DNA of 12,255 nucleotides from assembly GCA_039714715.1 (NCBI GenBank), contig JBDLIU010000127.1, positions 1 to 12,255 on the forward strand, written 5' to 3'. Source of the DNA: S012-113 sp039714715. GTDB lineage: Bacteria; Bacteroidota; Bacteroidia; Cytophagales; Cyclobacteriaceae. Position numbers and translations under genes: made by a program. Position 1 is the stretch's first letter, and each line of letters starts with the position of its first letter. The notes beneath the pieces were generated by a model that had not been told where the DNA came from, made no database searches, and saw only the letters and a list, made by a program, of their open reading frames with translations. Of the stretch, positions 1 to 6,989 are shown in pieces.

Positions 1-117
1 GAAAAGCTTAAACGAATGGCCAATAATGGTGCCGAACAGCAAAATTTAACGCTTGCCGGATACTCTATTGAACAATATAAGGGGAAACTTCTTGTGGTGA
101 CTTTCCCTGTAAAGTAA
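1..117 (+). CDS. C-terminal fragment of an unidentified protein (38 codons visible)
   Basis: An open frame runs from the first base to a TAA stop at 115-117 and would encode the last 38 residues of a protein that begins outside the window. The fragment is hydrophilic, then ends in a short beta-like hydrophobic stretch (KLLVVTFPVK). I do not recognise the family. It is supported as coding because the frame is open to the edge and because a strong hairpin suited to transcription termination follows directly at 131-168. It converges on the MoxR-type gene, so the two do not share an operon. Confidence 0.6.
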   Translation, partial: EKLKRMANNGAEQQNLTLAGYSIEQYKGKLLVVTFPVK

Positions 118-130
118 GTTAATTGTATGG

Positions 131-168
131 CTGAACTGGTCGTAGTTTCGAAACTATGACCAGATCAG
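131..168. terminator. Bidirectional hairpin terminator between convergent genes
   Basis: A near-perfect inverted repeat is centred at about 149/150. The inner arms (136-149 and 150-163, outer half CTGGTC/GACCAG) pair throughout except for one G-T position. The outer CTGA/TCAG bases extend the stem past one mismatch. It lies in the 55-bp gap between the stops of two convergent genes and has short T/A runs on each side, so it probably ends transcription from both directions. Confidence 0.7.
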
Positions 169-172
169 TTTC

Positions 173-1168
173 CTAATTATTCACCGGCACTTTCTGCAAT
201 ATCTCATTGACAACATCATGGGTGGTTACACCATCAGCCTCGGCTTCGTAATTTAAAATGATACGATGGTTTAAGATATCTGCTGCCACCTCTTTAATAT
301 CTTCCGGCATTACGAAATCACGCTCATTAAAGAATGCTATCACTTTAGCCGCCAGGTTCATGTTGATGGTAGCCCTGGGTGAAGCCCCAAATTGTATGTA
401 ATGAGCCAGGTTGTCAAGCTTGAAGTCCTTTGGATTTCTTGTAGCATAAACAAGCTCAATAATGTATTTTTCAATCGATTCGCTTACCTTAACCTCATTT
501 ACCTCTTCCCTGATTTTGAATACATCTTCTTTTGTAATGACCGTATCTACTTCAGAATCGAAGCTCAGATTAGACATCCTGCGCATGACTTCCATCTCTT
601 CCTCTTTCGAAGGGTAATCAACATGCACCTTCATCATAAATCTATCTATCTGCGCTTCCGGCAGCGGATAGGTTCCTTCCTGGTCTACCGGGTTCTGAGT
701 GGCCAGTACAAGAAAAGGGCGATCAAGTGCAAAAGTGGTTTCACCAATGGTTACCTGTTTTTCCTGCATCGATTCTAACAATGCCGACTGCACCTTGGCC
801 GGTGAGCGGTTAATCTCATCTGCCAGGATAATGTTAGAGAAAATAGGTCCTTTCTTAACCTCAAAACTTGCTTCCTTCTGATTATAGATCATCGTACCCA
901 CGAGGTCGGCCGGTAAGAGATCTGGCGTAAATTGTATTCGCTGGAAATCGAGATGTAATGCTTTTGCCAGTGTACTTACTGTTAAAGTTTTAGCAATTCC
1001 CGGAACACCTTCAAGCAAAATGTGCCCATTCGCAAACAATCCTATCAATAACCTGCTCAACATATGATGCTGGCCTACTACTACCTTGCCTACTTCATTG
1101 AATAACTGTTTAATCTTCTCTCGGTGATAATCCTTTTCTTCCTGTTTTATCGGTATCTGCTCTTCCAT
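173..1168 (-). CDS. MoxR family AAA+ ATPase
   Basis: A cytoplasmic MoxR-type AAA+ ATPase of 331 residues, the usual length. Visible motifs are Walker A GVPGIAKT (54-61), Walker B ILADE with the catalytic DE at 117-118 followed by INR, the sensor 1 region ATQNP (156-160), the family segment EGTYPLPEAQIDRF from about 163, and sensor 2 GASPRA (261-266). MoxR ATPases are thought to act as chaperones that assemble or activate partner proteins, often von Willebrand A-domain proteins, encoded beside them with DUF58 genes. Here the gene downstream is a convergent unrelated one and a terminator follows, so this copy has no partner in the window. The start is the ATG at 1166-1168. Family assignment is firm; the client protein is unknown. 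Confidence 0.95.
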   Translation of the reverse strand: MEEQIPIKQEEKDYHREKIKQLFNEVGKVVVGQHHMLSRLLIGLFANGHILLEGVPGIAKTLTVSTLAKALHLDFQRIQFTPDLLPADLVGTMIYNQKEASFEVKKGPIFSNIILADEINRSPAKVQSALLESMQEKQVTIGETTFALDRPFLVLATQNPVDQEGTYPLPEAQIDRFMMKVHVDYPSKEEEMEVMRRMSNLSFDSEVDTVITKEDVFKIREEVNEVKVSESIEKYIIELVYATRNPKDFKLDNLAHYIQFGASPRATINMNLAAKVIAFFNERDFVMPEDIKEVAADILNHRIILNYEAEADGVTTHDVVNEILQKVPVNN

Positions 1169-1221
1169 CTTATTCTATCTCTACTTAAATAATGTCGCAA
1201 TTATAAATAATGTGAACGTAA

Positions 1222-1237
1222 ATCATATTAAAATGAT
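1222..1237. promoter_or_regulatory. 16-bp imperfect palindrome in a divergent promoter region
   Basis: ATCAT and ATGAT arms (1222-1226 and 1233-1237) flank a TTAA centre, with one mismatched A/A pair. It sits in the 178-bp gap between the divergent MoxR-type gene and the 1347 gene, where both promoters must lie. On the minus strand a TATAATTG box (1198-1205) resembles the Bacteroidota -7 element TAnnTTTG. The palindrome could be an operator, but AT-rich intergenic DNA yields such repeats by chance. Confidence 0.25.
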
Positions 1238-1346
1238 ATTATCTGAGTAAAATTTCTTTAAACGGCAGACCGGAGCGATAAAGTCAAATCCGTACTGGCA
1301 AAGTATTTGTTCTAATTAATTATATTTACTTATAGATTATACTGTT

Positions 1347-2039
1347 ATGAAAAAAATCACGGCACTCCTTACAATACTATTGGCTTTTACTCATCTGTAT
1401 GGGCAACAAGTTGACCGAACTGCATATGAGCGATATATTGATGTAGAAAATTACGGAAAGCTATTGCCCGGTTACTATATCCAGGGCAAAAAGAAAGTTG
1501 AAGTCAATATTAAATATGTACCGCCAATAGAAATGCAGAACCCCGATAAACCCATCATCATAGATAAGGGTGAGGGTGAAGAAGTCTTATCAAAAAATAA
1601 AATTGATGCTGTATCTTACGGTGATCATCTTTATATCCCTGAAGACCTGGGTGACAGTGTAATTTGGGTTATGCTTGCTGCTGAAGGGGCTATACGTACC
1701 ACTATTTTCTTTGACCCGGAACCGGAAGAAAGACCTCAATACTATAAGATCAATCATATGGTAACCAATACCATCACGCATGAAAGCTACTTTTTAGGAG
1801 CATTAGCTATTAATTTTAATAAGGTAATGGCCAGCCTGACAGCTGAAAATGAAGAAATTTCCAGGAAAATTGCAGACCGCAAACAGGGTTACCGGTTCAT
1901 CGACTATAAGAAAATTATTGCTGAATATAATCTTTGGTTCCAGACGGAGTATCCTAAAAAGATCAAATATTTTGGAGATGTGCCCGACTTCCAGTCTATT
2001 ATTGACAATGATCTGGGTAAATACTTGCCGAAGAATTAG
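1347..2039 (+). CDS. Secreted protein of unknown function
   Basis: I do not recognise this 230-residue protein. It starts with a clear signal peptide (MKK, a hydrophobic run ITALLTILLAF, then a likely signal peptidase I site after LYG near residue 19), so it is probably periplasmic or exported. There is no lipobox cysteine. The mature part is mixed alpha/beta, rich in Ile, Tyr and charged residues. It has an acidic segment EGEE near 78, a charged helix around 165-180 (TAENEEISRKIADRK) and no obvious catalytic motif or haem-binding CxxCH. The next gene on the same strand follows after 32 bp, so the two may be cotranscribed. The ATG at 1347 is chosen because the signal sequence starts there. 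Confidence 0.75.
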   Translation: MKKITALLTILLAFTHLYGQQVDRTAYERYIDVENYGKLLPGYYIQGKKKVEVNIKYVPPIEMQNPDKPIIIDKGEGEEVLSKNKIDAVSYGDHLYIPEDLGDSVIWVMLAAEGAIRTTIFFDPEPEERPQYYKINHMVTNTITHESYFLGALAINFNKVMASLTAENEEISRKIADRKQGYRFIDYKKIIAEYNLWFQTEYPKKIKYFGDVPDFQSIIDNDLGKYLPKN

Positions 2040-2071
2040 GAAATGGATACAGTCGCTTAGTAAACTCAACT

Positions 2072-2455
2072 ATGACTACTGTAATCCTTACCACATTACC
2101 TAATACTATTGATGCCCATATGCTGAAAAATCTGCTCGAAAGAGAGGGGATTGAATCATTTTTAGTCAATGAATACTTTACCGATTGGGCCCCTTATTAT
2201 TACAATATTTTAGGTAGTGGTGTTCAAATTGTTGTAAGAATTAAAGACCTTGCAAAAGCCAGAAAAATTGCAGGACTTGGAAATAGTCAGGTAACTTGTC
2301 CATCCTGTGGTTCAAGTAATGTTCAGTTAAAACATGAAAAACCAAAAAGGAAATTCACTTTATTGTTTATTGTGATCTTTCTTACCAGCCTGATAGGAAA
2401 TCTATTGAATGACTACGTTTGTGAAGACTGTAATTCAGAATTTAGAGCCTATTAA
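2072..2455 (+). CDS. DUF2007 family protein with zinc-ribbon-like tail and one membrane segment
   Basis: 127 residues. The N-terminal 70 residues match the DUF2007 pattern (a PII-like fold named putative signal-transducing protein). They begin with TTVILTTLPNTIDAHMLKNL, run on to a helix reading LLEREGIESFLVNE, and end with a second strand-helix unit IQIV-like VQIVVRIKDLAKARKI. A CPSC knuckle follows at 76-79, then a basic stretch, a hydrophobic segment at about 95-112 and a second knuckle CEDC at 117-120. The four cysteines look like a zinc ribbon, yet the membrane-like segment lies between the two halves. It follows the secreted-protein gene by 32 bp. The biochemical role of DUF2007 proteins is not established. 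Family call is likely; zinc binding is inferred. Confidence 0.8.
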   Translation: MTTVILTTLPNTIDAHMLKNLLEREGIESFLVNEYFTDWAPYYYNILGSGVQIVVRIKDLAKARKIAGLGNSQVTCPSCGSSNVQLKHEKPKRKFTLLFIVIFLTSLIGNLLNDYVCEDCNSEFRAY

Positions 2456-2471
2456 AGATTGGTCAAATATA

Positions 2472-2503
2472 CTTGAAACAAGAATTTTTTATCAGTATTT
2501 TTG
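2472..2503 (+). promoter_or_regulatory. Putative Bacteroidota promoter P1, distal to the dikinase gene
   Basis: CTTG at 2472-2475, a 20-bp spacer and TATTTTTG at 2496-2503 fit the Bacteroidota -33/-7 pattern (TTTG, TAnnTTTG), with a full match in the -7 box. A start near 2510 would give a leader of about 200 bases before the dikinase gene. It lies only about 15 bases before an ATG opening an 8-codon frame (2519-2545). Confidence 0.45.
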
Positions 2504-2518
2504 CGACTTATTAAAACT

Positions 2519-2545
2519 ATGAATGATTTAGGGCAAACACTTTAA
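2519..2545 (+). CDS. Possible 8-codon leader peptide upstream of the dikinase gene
   Basis: ATG at 2519 opens a frame reading MNDLGQTL and stops at TAA 2543-2545. It sits just after the well-formed promoter-like element P1, at a spacing usual for Bacteroidota translation starts. No coding continuation is visible beyond the stop in any frame. It may be a leader peptide, the stump of a lost gene, or chance. There is no direct evidence of translation. Confidence 0.2.
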   Translation: MNDLGQTL

Positions 2546-2631
2546 CGGCTTAATGCACGTATATTTCACTGATTTTCTGGGAGTTATCACTAAGACTTAA
2601 CGAAAAAGCAAACATATGTTAGTTTTTCAGC

Positions 2632-2643
2632 TGACAAATATCA
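2632..2643 (+). promoter_or_regulatory. Weak FNR-type site upstream of the dikinase gene
   Basis: TGAC-AAAT-ATCA matches the FNR core TGAT-N4-ATCA at 7 of 8 positions. Its centre lies 29.5 bp before the first base of the TAATTTC box of promoter P2. The same AAAT-ATCA half occurs in the site before the hexahaem gene. A match this loose is common by chance in AT-rich DNA; the spacing is the main support. Confidence 0.3.
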
Positions 2644-2674
2644 TTGAAATTTCTTGCACAACCCGCTAATTTCA
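2644..2674 (+). promoter_or_regulatory. Putative proximal promoter P2 of the dikinase gene
   Basis: TTG at 2644-2646, a 20-bp spacer and TAATTTCA at 2667-2674 resemble the Bacteroidota -33/-7 elements; the last two bases deviate from TAnnTTTG. The predicted start near 2680 leaves a leader of about 30 bases before the ATG at 2710, so this is the likelier main promoter. Confidence 0.45.
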
Positions 2675-2709
2675 CGCCCTAATTGAAAAAGTATAAGCTG
2701 AATTAAATT

Positions 2710-5448
2710 ATGGAGACACTAGAAAATGTAAAAAGTGTATACAAGTTTGGAGACGGAAAAGCAGAGGGCGATGGATCGATGAAAAACCTTTTAGGTGGTA
2801 AAGGAGCCAACCTCGAGGAAATGAGCCTCATGGGAATTCCTGTACCTCCGGGTTTCACAATCACAACTGAAGTATGCACCCATTATCAAAATGATGGTAA
2901 AGATGCAGTAGTCAAAAATATAAATGACGAAGTATTAGAAGGAATTGCCAATGTAGAAGAAATCATGGGCACAAAGTTTGGGTCTGCTGAAAGACCTTGC
3001 CTGGTATCAGTAAGATCAGGTGCACGTGTATCAATGCCTGGTATGATGGATACCGTATTAAACATTGGTCTTAATGACGAAGCCGTTCTTGGGTTAGCCA
3101 AGATGTCTGGAAAAGATAAATTTGCATGGGATTCTTACCGCAGGTTTATCCAGATGTATGGTGATGTGGTAATGAATATTAAGGACTTTACCGAAGATGG
3201 CCATGATCCATTCGAACATGCCATTGAAAGAATCAAGGAAGCAAAAGGTGTTGAAACAGACCAGGAACTTACTGCAGATCACCTGAAAGAACTTGTAGAA
3301 GAATATAAAAGCTCAATTTTAAGATATACCGGAAAGAACTTCCCTACAGATCCACATGAGCAATTATGGAATTCCGTAATGGCTGTATTCGAAAGCTGGA
3401 CTACCGAAAGAGCTGTCGTTTATCGTGAATTGAACAACATTCCTGGTGAATGGGGTACTGCCGTAAACGTTCAGGCTATGGTATACGGTAACATGGGAAC
3501 TAAATCAGGCTCAGGGGTTGCCTTTACCCGTGACTCCGGAACTGGTGAAGATTTATTCAATGGTGAGTACATGATTGATGCTCAGGGAGAAGATGTGGTA
3601 GCCGGTATCAGAACACCGCTACAGATCACTACCAAGGCATCAAAAGACTGGGCAACCTTTGCTGATGTTTCTGAAGAAGAAAGAACCACTAAATACCCTT
3701 CATTAGAAGAGCATATGCCAGAGGTTTATGCTGAGCTTGATGCAATCCAGCAAAAACTTGAAGATCATTTTGATGAAATGCAGGATCTTGAGTTCACAAT
3801 CCAGGAAGGAAGATTATGGATGCTGCAGACTCGTTCAGGTAAAAGAACAGCTGCTGCCATGATCAAGATTGGTATGGATATGTTCCATGAGGGTAGAATA
3901 GAGAAGAAAGAGCTTATCAACAGAATGGATCCTGGCAAGCTTGATGAACTTCTTCACCCAATTTTTGAAACTGAAGCATTAAGCCAGGCTACAGGTATTG
4001 CAAAAGGATTACCTGCATCACCAGGTGCAGCTACCGGCCAGGTAGTTTTCTTTGCTGATGATGCTGTTGAGTGGAAAGAAAATAATAAAAATGTTATTAT
4101 GGTAAGGATAGAAACCTCTGCTGATGACCTTAAAGGTATGGCAAAGGCAAATGGTATTCTTACCGCTCGTGGTGGTATGACTTCTCACGCTGCTGTGGTT
4201 GCCCGAGGTATGGGTAAATGCTGTGTAGCTGGTTGTGGTGATATCAGCATAGATTACAAAGCACGTACCATGACTGCCGATGGTAAAGTATATAAAGAAG
4301 GTGACTGGATCTCTATCAACGGTTCAACCGGTGGTGTTTATGATGGTAAGATTAAAACCATGGATCCTGAATTGAGTTCAGATTTCGAAGAGTTAATGAA
4401 AGTTACTGATGAAGTAGCTTCAATGAAAGTTCGTACAAATGCCGATACACCTGAAACTGCTCAATTAGCAAGAGATTTTGGCGCTCAGGGTATTGGCCTT
4501 TGCCGTACAGAACACATGTTCTTCGAAGGTGGAAGGATCAAGACTATGAGAGAAATGATTCTTGCCAATGACGAAGAAGGTAGAAGAGTAGCACTTGATA
4601 AACTTCTTCCAATGCAAAGGAGCGATTTCGAAGGAATCTTTGAAGCAATGGAAGGCTATGGTGTAACCATTCGTCTGCTGGATCCACCATTACACGAATT
4701 CGTACCAGGAGATGCTGAAAGTCAGCAGGAAATGGCCGAAGAATTGGGAGTCCCTGTTGAAGAGGTAAAAGCTAAGGTTGATGAACTTCACGAACTTAAC
4801 CCAATGTTGGGTCACAGAGGTTGTCGTTTAGGAAACACTTATCCTGAAATCACTGAGATGCAGGCAAGGGCGATTATTGAAGCTGCTCTTAACCTGAAAG
4901 CAAAAGGTGTTGATGCACATCCTGAAATTATGGTTCCGCTTACCGGTACTGTAAATGAAATGGTGATGCAAGAGAAAATTATCAGGGATACAGTAGAGAA
5001 AGTATTTGAAGAGCGAGGTGAAAAAATGCGCTACCTTGTAGGTACAATGATTGAGATACCAAGAGCTGCTCTTATTGCAGATAAGATTGCAAAGCATGCT
5101 GACTTCTTCTCATTTGGTACTAACGACCTTACACAGATGACTTTCGGTTATTCAAGAGATGATGCCGGTAAATTCCTTCCTATTTACATAGAGAAGGGTA
5201 TTCTGCCTGGCGATCCATTTGAATCACTTGACCAGGAAGGTGTTGGTCAGTTAGTTGAACTGGCTACAGTACGAGGACGTAACTTTAACAAAACGTTAAA
5301 AGTTGGTGTTTGTGGAGAACATGGTGGTGATCCTGCTTCTATTGAGTTTTTCAATAAGCAAGGTCTTAACTATGTAAGCTGCTCACCTTTCAGGGTGCCA
5401 ATAGCCAGACTTGCTGCAGCACAGGCTGCCATTAATATTGGCAATTAG
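2710..5448 (+). CDS. ppdK: Pyruvate, phosphate dikinase
   Basis: A complete cytoplasmic pyruvate, phosphate dikinase of 912 residues, within the usual range. It interconverts ATP, pyruvate and phosphate with AMP, PEP and pyrophosphate. The N-terminal ATP-grasp part opens with LLGGKGANLEEM (27-38) and carries the SVRSGARVSMPGMMDT segment near 100-115. The swivel domain has GGMTSHAAVVARG with the phosphorylated His493; Thr491 is the position targeted by PDRP-type regulators in this family. The C-terminal PEP/pyruvate TIM barrel shows RTEHM (599-603), GTNDLTQ (803-809) and GVCGEHGGDP with catalytic Cys868. All key residues are intact. It is monocistronic: promoter-like elements lie upstream and a strong terminator follows. 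In bacteria without oxygen it can run in the ATP-forming direction of a PPi-linked glycolysis; its direction here is unknown. Confidence 0.98.
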   Translation: METLENVKSVYKFGDGKAEGDGSMKNLLGGKGANLEEMSLMGIPVPPGFTITTEVCTHYQNDGKDAVVKNINDEVLEGIANVEEIMGTKFGSAERPCLVSVRSGARVSMPGMMDTVLNIGLNDEAVLGLAKMSGKDKFAWDSYRRFIQMYGDVVMNIKDFTEDGHDPFEHAIERIKEAKGVETDQELTADHLKELVEEYKSSILRYTGKNFPTDPHEQLWNSVMAVFESWTTERAVVYRELNNIPGEWGTAVNVQAMVYGNMGTKSGSGVAFTRDSGTGEDLFNGEYMIDAQGEDVVAGIRTPLQITTKASKDWATFADVSEEERTTKYPSLEEHMPEVYAELDAIQQKLEDHFDEMQDLEFTIQEGRLWMLQTRSGKRTAAAMIKIGMDMFHEGRIEKKELINRMDPGKLDELLHPIFETEALSQATGIAKGLPASPGAATGQVVFFADDAVEWKENNKNVIMVRIETSADDLKGMAKANGILTARGGMTSHAAVVARGMGKCCVAGCGDISIDYKARTMTADGKVYKEGDWISINGSTGGVYDGKIKTMDPELSSDFEELMKVTDEVASMKVRTNADTPETAQLARDFGAQGIGLCRTEHMFFEGGRIKTMREMILANDEEGRRVALDKLLPMQRSDFEGIFEAMEGYGVTIRLLDPPLHEFVPGDAESQQEMAEELGVPVEEVKAKVDELHELNPMLGHRGCRLGNTYPEITEMQARAIIEAALNLKAKGVDAHPEIMVPLTGTVNEMVMQEKIIRDTVEKVFEERGEKMRYLVGTMIEIPRAALIADKIAKHADFFSFGTNDLTQMTFGYSRDDAGKFLPIYIEKGILPGDPFESLDQEGVGQLVELATVRGRNFNKTLKVGVCGEHGGDPASIEFFNKQGLNYVSCSPFRVPIARLAAAQAAINIGN

Positions 5449-5473
5449 CAAATATTAGAAAATTGATTTTTCG

Positions 5474-5503
5474 ACCATCCGCTTAATTGCGGGTGGTTTT
5501 TTT
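5474..5503 (+). terminator. Rho-independent terminator of the dikinase gene
   Basis: The arms ACCATCCGC (5474-5482) and GCGGGTGGT (5489-5497) form a 9-bp stem with one T-G pair and a TTAATT loop. A run of T follows at 5497-5503. It starts 25 bases after the stop codon and isolates the dikinase gene from the redox cluster. Confidence 0.9.
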
Positions 5504-5523
5504 GTTCCCGGGCTCTTTGTTTT

Positions 5524-5537
5524 ATGATATTTATCAT
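5524..5537 (+). promoter_or_regulatory. FNR-type binding site upstream of the redox cluster
   Basis: ATGATATTTATCAT is a perfect 14-bp palindrome holding the full FNR core TGAT-N4-ATCA (5525-5536). Its centre at 5530.5 lies 28.5 bp before a TAATAT box (5559-5564), the distance expected for an activator site near -41.5. A regulator of the matching family is encoded at 9765-10463, and the only other perfect core in the window lies upstream of that gene. Confidence 0.6.
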
Positions 5538-5550
5538 TATTTCATCTGAT

Positions 5551-5573
5551 CATTCTCATAATATATGAGAATG
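5551..5573. repeat. Perfect 9-bp inverted repeat in the promoter region of the redox cluster
   Basis: The arms CATTCTCAT (5551-5559) and ATGAGAATG (5565-5573) flank AATAT. The repeat covers the presumed -7/-10 box and transcription start, so it could be an operator for a second regulator. It is followed by no T-run, which argues against a terminator. The ATG in its right arm is not a convincing start for the next gene. Confidence 0.4.
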
Positions 5574-5624
5574 TCGGTCACTAATTTTGATGTCAAACAA
5601 CAAACTAAAAACAAAAAATTTATC

Positions 5625-6830
5625 ATGAAAAATCAAATTATTGCGATGATCGCATTGGTGGCGATATTTACCTTCAGTTGTAATAACAATACTGAGGATC
5701 CACCTGTTGATCCTGGTGAAAGTAGTTCTGAACTACTAGTTAAGAAATTTACCGCAGCACCTGTACTTGACGGTGAAATCGATGAAATGTGGGGAACAGT
5801 CCAAAAGCTGGTTAGCTCCACCGTTGTACCATCTAATTTAGGAGACAGAATGACCTACTATAATGAAGATGGCATCGGGGAAGAAACCATAGACATTTTC
5901 GAAGGCTATGAAGGAGAAGAGTACAACTTTACTATGAGAAGTGGTTATGTTGGCGAAGACATATATTTCCTGATTGAATGGGAAGATGCCGATGACAGTA
6001 AAGATCGTCAGTCATGGTACTTTGATGCTACATCAAAACTTTGGAAAGGTGAGCATAAATATGCTAACGCTTCCAATGACAAGTATTATGAAGACAAGTT
6101 TTCTTTCTTATTCCCTATAGGTGAAGTAGATGGGTTTAGTACAGCAACTTGTTATGCCACATGCCATGCAGCATCCACAATTAATACCACTAAAGACAAA
6201 CATACCAGGCATTATCTTAAAGGTGTAGACCAAAAAGTTGATATGTGGCACTGGAAAAGAGTTAGGGGAACCTACGCAGACCAGGTGGATGACCAGCAGA
6301 TGGTTTATAAGGAAGGACCTTACACTTCATCAACCAATGGCCGTACAGGCGATACCGATGGTGTAGCAGGTTATGCAGGCAACTCTCAAACATTAAATAA
6401 TGGTACTGCTGATGTTAGTGTCCCTATGTATGTAATTCCTGATCAAACAGATTATTACTGGATTGATAAGGACCAGATTGCCGATGGTACTGCTAAATTG
6501 ATAACTGCTGTTGATGCCGATGGTGTATTAACCTATGATGGTGGCACAATTGATCCTGCCGGAGGTGGTTATGAGCAAGGTGTAGGCATAAAACGTATCC
6601 CTAGTGTTACAACTAAAGCTTTTGAAGGAACAAGAGCAGATATTAGTGTTAAAGCAGTACATACTGGTACAGGTTGGGTTTGTGAAGTTAAGCGTAAGCT
6701 TAATACAGGCGATCCTTCTGATGTGGTATTTAACCCGGCAGAAGAGCTCCCATTTGGTTTTGCCATATTTGGTAATGCTGCCATTGCCCATGCTATAAAG
6801 CCAGGGTTAAATATGAAATTCGAACAATAA
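5625..6830 (+). CDS. Ethylbenzene-dehydrogenase-like haem-domain lipoprotein
   Basis: A 401-residue lipoprotein. The start at 5625 is chosen over an in-frame ATG at 5565 because it places a lipoprotein signal at the N-terminus (MKNQIIAMIALVAIFTFSC, lipid-anchored Cys19). The body matches the haem-binding domain of ethylbenzene dehydrogenase/DMSO-reductase gamma-like subunits: LLVKKFTAAPVLDGEIDEMW at the start, DIYFLIEWEDAD, DMWHWKRVRG (206-215), and the hallmark FGFAIFGNAAIAHAIKPGLN (377-396). That domain binds haem b in known gamma subunits. In addition C176-YAT-C180-H181 is a CxxxCH motif, one residue longer than standard CxxCH, which suggests covalent haem c. No molybdopterin catalytic subunit is nearby, so it is more likely an envelope electron carrier than an enzyme subunit. 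An FNR-type site lies 88 bp upstream of the start. Confidence 0.88.
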   Translation: MKNQIIAMIALVAIFTFSCNNNTEDPPVDPGESSSELLVKKFTAAPVLDGEIDEMWGTVQKLVSSTVVPSNLGDRMTYYNEDGIGEETIDIFEGYEGEEYNFTMRSGYVGEDIYFLIEWEDADDSKDRQSWYFDATSKLWKGEHKYANASNDKYYEDKFSFLFPIGEVDGFSTATCYATCHAASTINTTKDKHTRHYLKGVDQKVDMWHWKRVRGTYADQVDDQQMVYKEGPYTSSTNGRTGDTDGVAGYAGNSQTLNNGTADVSVPMYVIPDQTDYYWIDKDQIADGTAKLITAVDADGVLTYDGGTIDPAGGGYEQGVGIKRIPSVTTKAFEGTRADISVKAVHTGTGWVCEVKRKLNTGDPSDVVFNPAEELPFGFAIFGNAAIAHAIKPGLNMKFEQ

Positions 6831-6840
6831 TCTAATCAAT

Positions 6841-6870
6841 AAGAGGTGTCAACAGCTGTTGGCACCTCTT
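6841..6870 (+). terminator. Hairpin after the haem-domain lipoprotein gene
   Basis: The arms AAGAGGTG (6841-6848) and CACCTCTT (6863-6870) pair perfectly. The stem continues inward through a T-G pair and CAACAG/CTGTTG, giving a nearly continuous 15-bp stem. A short T-run overlaps the right end. It may end or attenuate transcription, so the next genes may be partly or wholly expressed from their own promoter in 6871-6989. Confidence 0.75.
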
Positions 6871-6989
6871 TAGTTAATCTTCCAGTTTGAGAATAATTCT
6901 ACTTTGGAAGAAATTGAGTTCTTGAGATATATACATAAATTAGTGCTACAGTTTTAAACCTAAATCATAACAATCTGAACAATAACGCC

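Noticed and set aside
131..168. Palindrome considered as an attachment or recombination site
   Set aside because: It lies between two convergent stop codons and no integrase, tRNA or direct repeat is near; termination explains it.
392..778. Long + strand open frame of 128 codons
   Set aside because: It lies wholly antisense to the MoxR-type gene, whose AAA+ motifs are unambiguous, and its translation shows no domain or signal features.
5565..5624. Upstream in-frame ATG of the haem-domain lipoprotein gene
   Set aside because: It would put 20 polar residues before the lipoprotein signal and lies in the right arm of an inverted repeat next to the presumed promoter; the ATG at 5625 gives a normal lipoprotein start.
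5625..6830. Haem-domain lipoprotein as the gamma subunit of a molybdenum dehydrogenase
   Set aside because: No molybdopterin alpha subunit or iron-sulfur beta subunit gene is in the window, and the protein is a lipoprotein with its own CxxxCH motif.
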